64,000 nt of DNA from Sipunculus nudus. Lineage: Eukaryota > Annelida > Sipuncula > Golfingiida > Sipunculidae. The notes beneath the pieces are model-generated. The model worked only from the letters and a program-made list of their open reading frames with translations. It was not told the DNA's origin and did not search any database. The stretch is from assembly GCA_026874595.1 (NCBI GenBank), contig CM049316.1, positions 70,175,676 through 70,239,675 on the forward strand, written 5' to 3'. Below are positions 49,651 through 61,479 of the stretch, one piece after another (positions within the stretch are counted from its first letter, which is position 1; every line of letters begins with the position of its first letter). Position numbers and translations under genes: made by a program.

Positions 49651-49752
49651 CGGTGCTTTTGTTATGAACTGTTTTATACATTGTTTTACATTCCACATGT
49701 CACACTCTTTCTCAAAAAAGTTTTACTTGGATCTACTTCTAATCATAATAGT

Positions 49753-49791
<39 letters not shown>
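49753..49791. repeat. (AT)n microsatellite
   Basis: AT tract at the end of the resumed outer repeat. Confidence 0.95.
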
Positions 49792-49795
<4 letters not shown>

Positions 49796-50059
49796 AGGAT
49801 AATTCTTTTTATTTATTTGACTGCTAAATAAAAACGATACGATATTCTCTACATGAGCGTAAAGGCCTACTTTCAACATGTATAGATCTCTTCAGAAAAT
49901 ATACGCAGCACCATTTTATGGTGAGCATGGTGAGAGCTCTTGTGAGAAGCTGATACTCCCAACTGAACAACTACTGGGTATAGCAGAATAATCATTTCTT
50001 AGTATATTGACTATATTCTGAGCATATTTAAGGGGAACGTGCCCCACCCCCACGAGCAG

Positions 50060-50445
50060 CACCCCCACCTTCCGCACACCTTCACCTAAGTGCTGCGCCC
50101 CCTCAAATCCACTGATTGCCATGTCCAGAGCGTACCAAGGAGATGTTAAGATATGGAAACATGTCAGGAATCATCCTCAGAAGGTATCGCCTGCCCGTCA
50201 AATTCCGCGACCAGGCCGTATGTATATATATATTCCCCTTAATTTTCGTCGAATTCCCTCTTGTATTACTACGCGGGGTGAATAACTATGTCGCTGATTG
50301 ATTCTGACGTTTCGAATCTGTGCGAGGATACGAGGACAGCCTGTTTTCAGGCGGCAATCCGGACGGGGTGAAAAGATGTGGCATTTAAAATAAATACGAT
50401 TTAAAGTAATTATTAGGTGTACAGAATTACGAATCATATGTGAGT
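50060..50445 (+). repeat. Segmental duplication, copy 1, first part
   Basis: Aligns to about 55600-56080. Shared blocks: GTACC(A/G)AGGA, ACGCGG(G)GTGAATAACTAT, TCGCTGAT, TCGAATCTGTGC, TTTCAGGCGG, GATGTGGCAT, AAAATAAATACGATTTAAA. Homology breaks near 50445 and resumes near 52320, so about 1.9 kb was inserted into this copy or lost from copy 2. A C15 tract follows at 50670-50684. Confidence 0.75.
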
Positions 50446-51039
50446 TTTTTTTTTATTTTTATACTTCATGAAAATCATCAGCTGTCTTTTAATTTCTAAT
50501 TATCATGCACTAAATGATCATATCGCAAGTTTATAGTGTGATTAGATAAGTTGTACACTTTCTAACGACAAGTCAGCAAACGAAGAAAGCCAAGCAGTGT
50601 GATAGGCCAACTGTAACAGTTTCAGGCGGGGAATCTACATTCCCTGTTTGGTAAGTAATGTATAAAATACCCCCCCCCCCCCCCGAAATATATTCTGGGC
50701 TTGACCCAATCCCCGGATTTATAATTTGTATTCAGGTTAGTTCCATTGCCTGTAGGTGGCACTGTCTATTGAAATATGACGAAGATAACCTTGTGACAAG
50801 TATTATTTAGCTTGAAAAAAATAAAAAAAAAATAAAAAATCCGAAACTGATATTAAAGCGAATCTTTGAGGTATTTTATACAAGGTACAATACCATGATT
50901 CTATTGACCGCACATCTAGCGGGAGATAATCAACGAAGTCATTTCAGTGAAACTTATTTAAACCGGGTGTATTTTTAAGTCATTATAGCACGCCATTGTC
51001 ATTTTTTCATCCTATTCTATTGAGAACGTATTTAGGACC

Positions 51040-51310
51040 CCCCCCCCCCCCCCCCACACACACAGTGCAAAACCATCGATTCCAAATTAGTCCTTTTTAT
51101 CTTTCTCTTTTTTTTCTTAGTTCCGCCATTTTCTGTTTCCGCTTGATATCCAATGTGGCCGATGATTAAAAGCTGCATTTTGGGCACAATATCATTCCTA
51201 GTTCATAGATTTTCATATATATTTATGTTTTATTTTGACCTTTATTCAGTGTCGTACATCCCATAGCCGATCCCCGATTATCGCTCATTCGCGCCTGAGA
51301 GTGGGGATGG
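51040..51310 (+). repeat. Dispersed repeat, copy 1 (inverted partner at 57 kb)
   Basis: Matches the reverse complement of 56930-57200: ACCATCGAT, TTCCGCCATTTT, AAAAGCTG(C/G)A, GCACAATAT, TTTTGACC/TTTGACC, CGCCGATCCCCGATTATCGC versus CCGATCCCCGATTATCGC. It begins right after a C18 tract (51038-51055). Confidence 0.75.
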
Positions 51311-52163
51311 TTCCAGTGTTTGCTTGGCGATTGCATATACATAGTCTATGACTTGTTTTATTTAAGAATAGTTTATTCGAATGTCATTCTTCAGTGGGAT
51401 TTTCATTGTCAGGTCTACCAGTTCTCGGTATAAATACTGGCTGTCCAATGATTCATGTACTTATTTATGCCACCGGTAAGAGATGAAATAGTGTACATGA
51501 CCCATGGCTCATAACGCTCCGCTGAGTTTGAAACTAGAATGTTCGATGACACCCTTCATGGTTGCAGGCTGTGAATGTCTCGGGAAAAGAGTGATTTTTT
51601 TTAAATACTGTGTATGGAAAGAATTAACTTTAGCTGGACATAGTTTGTTGTTCCAAAGACAAGTGAGATAAAGCCTGACTGCGAATGAGAAGATAATGAT
51701 GTCGGGCATATAAGATATCACGGTCCATAGAGCAGAAGCCGAGTCTGTCAGCCTGAAAAATATATGAAAATATGCAAAAAAAAAAAAAAATAAGACAGAA
51801 ATCTGTTTGTCAGCCATATTCACCTGATAAAGACTATCGATCAAAAAGAATATCAGTGATGTAATTTAGTACGAGCCCAAATCATGGTCAAGTACAAATC
51901 TATTAATTAAAAAAAAAAATTAAGACTCGAAATATAGTATACGTATATTTATTGGTGGGCATTAGATGTGTGTTTACAAGGTCTATAATGGTTGTTCCTC
52001 AAAGAAAAATTCGCACTTAACACAAAAAAACCGGCATTTTTAGCACATTTAAATTAAAATTATGCACTTATTTTTTTAAAATGTTATGTATACGGTTGTA
52101 AAACGAATATAAAAATATATAATAGTCATTCTATTACGTGAAAATGGTTTATTCTGCTGGACT

Positions 52164-52230
52164 CCGAGTCCGAGTACAGTACAAGTCCGAGTACAGTACA
52201 AATCCGAGTACAGTACAAATCCGAGTACAG
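52164..52230. repeat. 17-bp minisatellite
   Basis: Three to four copies of CCGAGTACAGTACAAAT (last base of some units varies) inside copy 1 of the segmental duplication region. Confidence 0.9.
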
Positions 52231-52778
52231 GACCCTCGAGTTCTTTTTCACTGAAGAACATTTTGCTTCACAACAGTCCTTAATCCCAACAATGGGGTAT
52301 TTTACTGATATTGAATTTAGAAGTCCTAGATTTACAAATAAAACAATCGGGATATATTAAACTGATAAAATGACCCATGATAAATAAGCTTACCAAGTTT
52401 AAGGACAACCGGTGAACCCACCACTGCGAAACTGACACAAATGTCGTAAACAACAATGTAGCAGTCTCAAACATACCTGTAAAAGCATTTAATACTCGAA
52501 AAAGAAGGTTTAATCGAATCGTGCAAAGTCACAAAAAAAGAAAGGTCGAGAAATATGGTAGACCCGAAGGCTCAGAGAATTAAATCTTGCAAAGCTAGCT
52601 GGACAAAAACTAGTATCACCTCTGGACTGTCAGTGGCATGGTCCCCCAGCCTGCCTTATGTGAAAGACAGGTTGTCAGCAAAGACGGAGATGGCAACCAA
52701 AATCAACATCTCTGGGAACAGGGACCATACAGCCGATTGCTCTGTCTTCATTTTAGCGATTATTCCAACTTAGTCGGG

Positions 52779-52785
52779 TATAAAA
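52779..52785 (+). promoter_or_regulatory. TATA-like box upstream of short frame, copy 1 only
   Basis: GGGTATAAAACAT lies 73 bases before the ATG of the 58-codon frame. The corresponding bases are missing in copy 2 (near 56485), so if this is a promoter only copy 1 keeps it. Confidence 0.25.
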
Positions 52786-52857
52786 CATCCAAAAACGACA
52801 GACCTTTTTTTTAATTATAGACGCCAGTGTACGTAAACAAAGCGCCTTCGTGGTCAA

Positions 52858-53034
52858 ATGTCATTCGCAGAAAATTCAGCTTGGTCTGATATTGACTTTT
52901 TATTCATACCAAACGACTCCGATATACCTTGGTATGTCCAGACGTTCAATTATTTTCTTGTCTCTACGCTTTACGACCACTTGGCACATATAAACAGCCT
53001 CATAACTGGGAGATTTTTTATTTCAACTAGATAA
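52858..53034 (+). CDS. Short conserved-looking frame, copy 1 (58 aa)
   Basis: The frame starts MSFAENSAWS, contains DIDFLFIPNDSDIPWYVQTF, and ends in a stop at 53032. Its counterpart at 56559-56762 matches 28 of the first 46 residues without a gap. A T-rich AATTATAG just upstream (52820) could be a splice acceptor. Codon comparison shows about 18 amino-acid-changing versus 3 silent differences, which argues against purifying selection, so this may be drifting repeat or fast-diversifying sequence. No family was recognised. Confidence 0.25.
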   Translation: MSFAENSAWSDIDFLFIPNDSDIPWYVQTFNYFLVSTLYDHLAHINSLITGRFFISTR

Positions 53035-53242
53035 GAAAGCTGCATACTTTTACCGTGTAAACAATACATGTCATACGTTCATAACCCTTGCAATTTCAGA
53101 TTTTAAGATAGGGACAAAAATGGAACTACAGTTACACATCCGTTTGTTTTAGATCTACGCCTTTATTTTCTGGTATTTCCTGATATTACGGAAGGTTTCC
53201 TTTGAATACCCGGGATTTCTCGTCAACCTAAATAATATGCTT

Positions 53243-54088
53243 TGTTACGGAACCTAATATAAACAGATCACGTATGCGTGATGAAAACAAATATTGTAAT
53301 GGAGATAAAAAATCAGATTCTGTAACACTAGGCAGCGTGAAATGTCTAGGGAAATGAATAAAGAAGTCAGTGGTTTTTTTTTTGTTAACAAATAACTATA
53401 ATTTATTCTTAAAACAACCCTAACATTACAATACACTAAATCAATACAATTAAACAGTATAACAGCGGTATAATAACAATTTAATACAATCTCACAGTAA
53501 AATAAGCAAAGTGCACAATACCTGGATACCACCACCGTCACAACGATAAGTTCTTTAAAATGTCTCTGCCGGATGAAAAGTCCACACAAATCCTCTCGGA
53601 GAATAACAGTCCAATGTAAAGCTCTTGTAACAATCCAGAAAGTAAACTTGAGGCAGGCAGCATAAAATTGTATAGAGTTAGTAAAAGTAGAATCCCTGAA
53701 ATTACTGGATAATCGGACAGGTCCTACAAACTGACATAAACACGTCTGTGTCCGCTGGAATCTTCTCTCCTCTCTCCCGGTTTAAAACACAGCCCCCTAT
53801 TTATAACTTCTCGCCCCAAGCCGTGAATTTTCCACTTCTCGAAATGTCTAAAGGATCTAACATAATACACAGTAAACACGCGTTACAGGAATCATCTAGA
53901 AGAACATCGCTGTGTCTCTACATACCAGGGTCCACACGTGACCTCGGCCAGGCGAGAAAGCCCCAAGCTAGCATGACAACGAGAATTCAACCGGTACGGA
54001 TTAAACATAGAGTGCAACAAGCGGCTCGGCGAGGGCGCCACAACACGAGTTACGCCCGTGTCACACAATAAAATGAGCACCTGTAACA
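53243..54088 (-). mobile_element. Solo-LTR-like element, copy 4
   Basis: This 846-bp element begins TGTTACGGAACC and ends CACCTGTAACA, flanked by a perfect 4-bp duplication GCTT (53239-53242 and 54089-54092). The minus strand is sense, with TATAAATAGGGGGCTG near 53789-53804. It sits just after copy 1 of the segmental duplication. Short frames inside it are not coding. Confidence 0.88.
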
Positions 54089-55519
54089 GCTTATTTCTCC
54101 CGAATTTAACGACCCTGTAAATACTTTCTCATTTTCTAATATGATAATAAGTATTCACATTTCCTTGATTCGTATCTATTAATCTCATTTAATTAAATTC
54201 AATATCATAATACAATATTTCATAAATTAAATAAAAAAGAAGAAATCATTTTGCTAATACCCTGCATGTATCATCCGTCGTATCAGATATCTTTTACTCC
54301 TTATTTGCTTATAACATTATCGTCTCTCGTTGTAATCTTTCATTTTCAACCAAGACTGACAGGCTCTTTCCATCGTTGGACAGTTTCAATGTACGACACT
54401 GAATCCTGCAATCTGCATGATTTTTATTTGCATTACAAATATATTTCACACATTATTTTATAAAAAAAAAATTGATAAAAATATTTAAACAGTACTTATA
54501 TATGTTTCAAAAAGGATTTGCATCGCACATTGAAACATGAAAATATTACGAACATAAGATCATACGAGTTACGACGCTTTCTTGTGAGACTGGGAATAAC
54601 ATGATTTATATATGCTCTAATATCCTAAATTCCTCTTGGAAACCATGCATTCTTGTCCACTACACCAGTGTTTGAGGTCCCGAGACACGCGGCTTCAGAA
54701 GGCGGTGACTCAGCCGCCAACGTTAGACCTATTTCATAAATAAGACATTTACACCTAAAGTTGTAATTCCCTAGATTTCATGGATGTGACTCAGTCTTGG
54801 CTTCGGAGGGTGTTTATTCAAACTCGCTTTAGCCTTTTAGGGCAGTTAATTGGACTTGGTCTTACAGTCTAACTCTTACAGTTAACTTGACCATACAATT
54901 GAATAAACCGTGGAGTATGCGTGACCTCAATAGCAAATTCATTTAATGAATAATCTTGAGCAAAATGTTTCGAGCCGCCAATCAGGTTGATATAGGTCAA
55001 GTGATATAATCATCCCAGCCCTTATGCTCCGCCTCTTTAACGTAACTATGCAAATAAACTATAGAAAAAACCCTGTCCTACACAGGAGTCTTTCAACGTC
55101 TATGGTTGCGAGAGCTGTGTATGTGACAACAGTGATGTCGCAAAGGTCGGTCACGAATGACTGTCGTCATCAGCTGTAATTATATATTTAAGTTTTTATC
55201 TCTGTACTTCAGTGATGAATACAACGCAATCATTATGAAGTGTTGCAATATTTTTGATTATTTGTCTCATACAAATTCAGTGCTAGGTAATTAAGTCATT
55301 ATTTTTCACTCGGGAAGTCAGCGGAACAGATCCTGCAGTCTTTGGTCGAGAACTGTTTTATACCGTCTCCTCTGTATATATTCGTTCTATTGGGGGCGGG
55401 GGGGGGGGGGGGTCAGCAAAATCAAATGTTGCGTTGTCAGGTGATTGACTGTGTACATTGCTAACTTGACTGGTTGCTATAGGAGTTGCTCTGCTTATGA
55501 TTATCCTAATAATGAATGT

Positions 55520-55520
<1 letters not shown>
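54089..55520. other. Intergenic, no gene recognised
   Basis: AT-rich with no coding family seen. Ends in a G15 tract near 55398-55412. Confidence 0.55.

Positions 55521-55569
<49 letters not shown>
55521..55569. repeat. (AT)n microsatellite
   Basis: TA tract of about 49 bases just upstream of copy 2 of the segmental duplication. Confidence 0.95.
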
Positions 55570-55571
<2 letters not shown>

Positions 55572-55579
55572 CCCTAAAT

Positions 55580-56870
55580 ATATATTGTTTGGGGACTGAG
55601 CCTAAATGGCGCAGCAACCCTACCTCCCCTCAACACACACTTTGGTGCTACATGCCTTTTATATTCTGTTCCACTCATTGGTATGTCCAAAGTGTACCGA
55701 GGATATGGAGAGATATGCAAACATGTCGTTAGAAGTCGTTATTGGTCTTCTAGAGCTGTCACCTGGCCGCCAGATTCCGCTGTCACGCCGTGTGTGAATA
55801 TATTTTGAGTTGGCCCGCCCATTTAGCCGAATCCCCCACCTGTATGACTACGCGGTGTGAATAACTATCTCGCTGATATATACGTACTGCATTCAGTTAT
55901 CTTCGAATTCATGTGTCTCGAATCTGTGCAGAGCTAGTGCAGAGACAACTTTTTTTTTCAGGCGGGCTTCCACGAATTGTATTTTCTAGGGAAGAGGTTA
56001 GGAGATGTGGCATAAATTTAAAATAAATACGATTTAAATTTATCGTCGGATTGTAGAATTGTGAATCGATCGAGAAATGCCATCGGAATATTATACTAAG
56101 TTCACAGCCAGTGAATCCACAACTAGGAAACGGACACAAATAATGTGAACTGGCAAATGACAGTCTCAGACATCGCTGTTAATGCATTTAATATTGGGAA
56201 AAAAATTTAATCGAATCGTGCACATTTAGAACACGAAATACACTAGACATTTAAGCTCTGTGAAATAAATCTTGTAAAGGAAGCTGAACAAAAGGTGACA
56301 TCACGGCCGAATTGTCAGTAGCATGGTTCCCAGCCTGACTTACGCTTCGCTACTATGCGAGGCAGATTGGGAACAAGAAGGGATCGCAAAGCATGCTGGT
56401 AACCAAAATCCAAATCACTATGGAAAGAGGGACCATACAGCCGATAGCTCTGTCTTCATTCTATTGCTTTTTCCAACAATTCCGAAACGGCAGATTTTTT
56501 TTATTTTTAGACACCCGAGTACGATTACAGAGTGCCTCCAAGGCCAAAACAAATAAAAATGTCATTCAACGAAAATTTAACCGGACCCGATATTGACATT
56601 TTATTCATACCATACGATCAACATATTCCATGGTATTTCCAGACGGTCAGTTATCTTCTTGTCCCTACGTTTTACGACCGGTTCGAACATATAAACAAAA
56701 CAGAGGGCGACTGGATTTTTTTCCTTCGAATAGTTTGGAGACTAAAAACGTTTAAGCTATAAAACTTACGTGTCATAACTCATAACCTTTGCCAATATCA
56801 AATTTTAGGGGGGGGGAGAGACAACTTTACTTTTTGTGTATCTGTCGTTGTTTTTAAAAGATAACCCCAT
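55580..56870 (+). repeat. Segmental duplication, copy 2
   Basis: Uninterrupted counterpart of 50060-50445 plus 52320-53160. Its continuity shows that the two pieces of copy 1 were once joined. It lacks the 15-odd bases holding the TATA-like box of copy 1. Confidence 0.75.
56559..56762 (+). CDS. Short conserved-looking frame, copy 2 (67 aa)
   Basis: The frame starts MSFNENLTGP, contains DIDILFIPYDQHIPWYFQTV, and has a different C-terminal end from copy 1. It is open upstream through TPEYDYRVPPRPKQIK to an ATTTTTAG that could be an acceptor; copy 1 is frameshifted in this upstream part. The aromatic IPWY(V/F)QT stretch followed by hydrophobic residues resembles an extracellular-to-membrane junction, but no family is claimed. 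Confidence 0.25.
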   Translation: MSFNENLTGPDIDILFIPYDQHIPWYFQTVSYLLVPTFYDRFEHINKTEGDWIFFLRIVWRLKTFKL

Positions 56871-56929
56871 GAAAAAAAAAAAACATGCGTAATCGTATTT
56901 AACTAGATTTTACGCAATCGACAAGCCTC

Positions 56930-57200
56930 TACCACCCTCCCCCCACAGGAGCCGCAACTGGGCGATAATCGGGGATCGGCGATGGAGTGTGTGACCTTTG
57001 GAATAATGTCAAGGTCAAATATTAAGGTAAAGTTCCAATATATGTGACCTAGGACTAATATTGTGCACAAATTCCAGCTTTTGAAAATAAGCCATACTGA
57101 TGATGTAGCCCAAACGAAAAATGGCGGAAGAAAATAGGGGGAAAAAAAAAGAAGAAAAACCTGCTGATATCGATGGTTTTTTTCACTTCGGGCCCTAAAT
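56930..57200 (-). repeat. Dispersed repeat, copy 2
   Basis: Inverted counterpart of 51040-51310, following a G9 tract. No coding was found; the minus frame 56903-57226 is part of the repeat. Confidence 0.75.
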
Positions 57201-57432
57201 AGGGAAATGTTTTTCCAATCTGACAAATATGTACGAAAAATATTTTTGAATTTATAAATGGAGTTTTATTACACTATTATAGAAAATAAGCTAAAGCCCT
57301 CATTAATGTAAAATTCTAAAGGCCTCAGTCTATAATGTAACAAAACTGCATCTAAAATCATCAAAGATGAAAGTGGCGTGGTCATGTTTATTTCCTTAAA
57401 ATTCGTCCATCAAATTCCAATAAAAAATACTA

Positions 57433-57490
57433 TTAACCCTCTGCGGACGGTTAACGTACGGCTAAAAGCCGTGCCTGTACCTCACCGGTG
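57433..57490 (+). mobile_element. piggyBac-like terminus with hairpins
   Basis: TTAA is followed by CCCTCTGCGGACGG, close to the TTAA-CCCTxTGC terminus known for piggyBac-type elements. The perfect palindromes GTTAAC and CTCACCGGTGAG, and the hairpin ACGGCT/AGCCGT, follow within 50 bases. The other terminus was not found in the next few kb, so this may be a broken end. Confidence 0.4.
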
Positions 57491-58749
57491 AGCTCAAATA
57501 CCTAAGTACAAGTTTCTTGTCACTTTGTTGTAGAGGGACGTGGTTTAAAGTGTGGTTTCTATATTTTTAATCAAAGTGAAGCGTCTTTATTTGAATCGAA
57601 AATGTGTTCTTTGTATATCAACTATAGTATCCGCCGTTTATGTGGCTGCAATGCTTCGGTCAAACTTTCATCGAAAATAGGATATTTTGTCCGATCTTTA
57701 ATTAATCATTCCAGTAATATTATCTGCACGGTATGCTTTTGGGTTTCTTCTCAATACTCGCCCAAGGTCTATTATTATCCGCCTGCTTTCCATTATGAAC
57801 TTAATAATGGAAACTGAAAATAGGAACGGGCACCAGTTGGTGGAACGAGCCATAGACAACAACATCAAAGTACTAAGTACACATAGAGTACTAACAGACG
57901 TATTGACGGGAAAGATAGGCAAGAGCGATGTATGATATTAAAACACAACGCTATGGGACACACATCAATGTGTTGCCGTGACAACGATTTAGATGAAGTT
58001 GGAATGGACGGGAAAAATCCCCGTGCAAAGAGATTTCATTTTCTAAAAGCTTTGGGATGGTAATACTGGAAGGGATGAGGAAGCAGAAAAAATGGGTTTA
58101 TAACCAGGTGCCCCTGACAAAGTGTGGTATGTCTTAATGTATTTCGGTGCTTAGGACTCAGGCTTGACAGGTTTTGGGCGTTTCAGCTGTACATTATGGA
58201 CGGCAATGGCTAAGTAGCGCTGCAGTTTAGTGTAGTTGGGGCGCCGGAGTCCGAGCTGGATGTACTAAACTAATATATCTGCGACATGATGTAATAGAAT
58301 TCATGATACGCTGTCGGGAAAACCTAGTCTATTACTCATTTGTCTTAAACACACCCTTGATGGTTCCATCATAAATTGTTGCAAAACTGAAGAATTACGG
58401 TATCAAGAGATCGCGGGTTAGCGCACCGTAAAAACCATTAATACAAAAGTCGACCATTTGTGTTTCTATGTGCTGTCTGCACTTACACAGATCGTTGGTC
58501 TCAAAGGTCCATTCACGTGTCCTATTTTCATTCATTTATACAAATTAGCTCCCAAAGCAGAAGCTAAAATTGCATAAGTGCCCCTCAAGTATAATTCAAA
58601 CTATTTCAACTTTATACATTAGGCTCATGGGGCTACGCTATTTGTATCGATCTCAAACAGGTTTTTTCCCATGAAGCCATGATAGACTATGTTGATATAA
58701 AGGGTCGGTACTCGAGATAATTGATAGATGGATGAGAAATCTTATCCGA

Positions 58750-58805
58750 AGGCTTGTGATGTAGACACTGGACTACAGTTCTCAAGGTTCTAGTTCGGAC
58801 TTGGG
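58750..58805 (+). mobile_element. Decayed tRNA-like fragment
   Basis: GACACTGGACTACAGTTCTC resembles a tRNA anticodon arm like that in the 30.3-kb fragment, and GGTTCTAGTTCGGAC lies in the B-box position. Both arms are degenerate. Confidence 0.3.
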
Positions 58806-61479
58806 TTTCAAAGCAATAAGGATTGAGTTTGTGATTTTCTCGAATGCGTTGTCTGTAAGCGTAGTCCGCACGTAGTATATATGTATCAGCAAAGGGACCT
58901 TTTGCATACGTACGTACTCCGTGATGAAAGGCGCTTGATATCTAATGATATCACTTTCATTTAACAATACAATGTTTTATGCATGTACTATGTATATAAT
59001 AATTGGATTTTTGAACTTTGCAACAATAGAGGGGTTAAAGCAAAGAAAATAATTGTAATAATTTGAAAAATAATCTTATTACTATTTTTCAAAATGATGA
59101 TGTTCACGCTCCACTCATTTAGTAATAAATACCTTGTGTATCATATATAACATATAAAATCAAATAAAATAGAACAGACTGGTATGTGTAGTGAGCAGGC
59201 TGAGTGCGGATACAGTCGCCACACAGAAGATTTATCAATTTATGTCAATGAAAAAATTACCCCTTCGCAATATTTCGCTTCTCAGGCTTTAATTAACGCC
59301 GATACCAAGCTTTTTCGCCTGCATGGGAATTGTAAATGCCAAAAATTAAGTATGCACGTAAAACTTCGTAAAATATAAGTACCTACTCTGGGGAACAACG
59401 TAATTTGACAATTTAAAAGGGAAGCTGTCTAATATACTTTTACGGCATTTAAATGTAAAAACTTCAAGCTTGCAATACGTAATGTAGCCAGTATAACCGT
59501 TAATGTCTGCAGTTCCGGATGGACCATGTTTTGTCATTATGGTTCGTATAAAAAATTGTATTCAGAACTGTTTTTACTTTCCTGTAGACATTTAAACGTG
59601 GGACAATTATTGGTCGGATTTGGCCCTCTCGAAGTAGGCATCATCCACTACGCTCTATAAATGATGGTGGATAATAGTGCTGGCTTTACAAAAGGCGCCA
59701 TTTTCTAGTACAAGTTTACGGCACTATGTCGTGAAATATTAACAAGCTATTTCCTACCCGTTCATTGTAACACATGATAAACGATCAGAAGTCTAAATGC
59801 GAAACGTAATAGCTGACATCATCACGTAAAGCGCTGAAACCAAACGGCAGCTGCTTTTAGTTCACCATTATACTGCATGTATACTCCCGTTTCCGAGCAT
59901 TAATAAACTTAATAGATATTTAACTGTGTGATATAGCGTGCTTGGTAGTGGAAACAATTTACTCGTATACGCTAATACCGAATGACATGAGACTTAAAAC
60001 GCAGTTTTCAAAGCGCACGTTACCCGGGCATGGGGTATTGTTAGGAAAATTACGACCATTTTACGGTATGGTGTATATTCTGACAAGTAACAATGACGGA
60101 TAGTCCCATGCATGCTCAAATTTCTAAACGGCACAACTATGGGAAGATACCAGGAGGACCACAACGGCGTAGACTGGCTGTCGGAAGCCAAATGTTTGGT
60201 ACAAGGATCGGTTTAATATCATAAATAAATATATAACTATTTAGAACTTTTAATATCAACAGTAAACAGCAGATGGCGTTGATCAACGACCTAAATAATT
60301 TGCACTGTTGGACCCGAATGAAACTATACATCGATAAATCGATCGATATATGGAGTTATAATACTTGGAGGATTGAGTTTTAGGAATGCAGTGTCCTGCC
60401 GATGATGCTTGCGATCTGGATAAAAAAAAAAACAAAAAAACTCGCACCTAGTTGTGAAACCTTTTTGGTCTGGCTACCGGCCTTTGCCTTTTCCTCTCGC
60501 GTCATTCCTGATATCCATGATCTCCCCGAGTTCCACAGTATTGCTTGGCAACGAAACTTTCAATAAAGAGTCCCTTACTGAATATATATTCCATTTACAT
60601 GGTAAAATTCAAATATTAATGTTAAGAATCTGGAAGAAGTAAGATGTTAGTTTTAGTGAGTATTGTGACATTGTATAGGTCACTTGGCATTAAACTAGCA
60701 CTCCCCTGACGTCAGCAAGGAATCTGCAGGCATGAAAAAGTATTATAACGTCGTGATCAAGTCAAAGTGATCGGTGGGATTTGCAAAAATCGGAACGATA
60801 ACCTCCGTAATATGATTGACAACCATACTACTACCATAACAACCTAGTATACACTTTATGACTCTCTTGTGTAAGCCTTTCATATACTACCAATTAAGGA
60901 AGTTTAGGGTATGGTCTTCAATTTTGTCGCTATACATCACGATGTTCGGTAGCGTTCGACATGTCTTGCGATATTTTCATGATAATAATTTACAGAATAC
61001 ACGTGTGTTCCACCAAAAAAGAATATTCATATCAGTTGATTTCATAATGAAAACATGGTCTATTCAATCAGTAATGTTTACCTTTTAAGTGAAAAGTTTT
61101 GTTGACATAATCGAAGAAACGTTTAGAATTAAAGTTTTCTCAAGTTTTGCATATGGGAATTACTTGAAAATACTATAATTCTGAATTGTGGTTTCACAAC
61201 AAAAGGGATATATGGTGTGCCCAATCAGAAGCAGATGCCAAATAGCAAGGCTCCCGTTCTTAATCAATTAAACTATTCACTTGAATTTGACTTTGCTACA
61301 TTTATTACATGATGTAGGTAGAGAATAAAAATAAATGATTAATGATAATTATGAATGTGAGACTTTTTTTATATACACGATAGTCACTTCCTTTTCAGTC
61401 TTTTACTAATCCTAACACATTTAGATGTAGAATAAACTAAAATTTTACCACAATAAATCAGTTTATGTCATGTTTGACA

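Larger units (their letters stand above)
47845..49765 (-). repeat. Outer dispersed repeat (level 1 of nest), split
   Basis: It starts with a CCCGCCTCAGCGGAGCGGGG hairpin and CCGTCCGTCC words, then near-repeats of TTTTACTxAGATxTAC...ATTAGGTTTTGGTCACACTT (about 47950-48060 and 48100-48230). A third related part (TCTCAAAAAAGTTTTACTTG near 49710) resumes after about 1.4 kb of other repeat, so the unit was split by an insertion. Strand is nominal. Confidence 0.6.
52320..53160 (+). repeat. Segmental duplication, copy 1, second part
   Basis: Aligns to about 56050-56870: TTTAATCGAATCGTGCA, TAAATCTTG, GGACCATACAGCCGAT, GCTCTGTCTTCATT, and the short reading frame described separately. Similarity extends to the TCATAACCCTTGCAATTTCA block downstream. 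Confidence 0.75.

Noticed and set aside
52555-52773. Plus frame with GNRDHTADCSVFIL, similar to 56323-56556
   Set aside because: The shared peptide reflects DNA-level similarity of the segmental duplication; the flanking residues differ and copy 2 is out of register outside the block.
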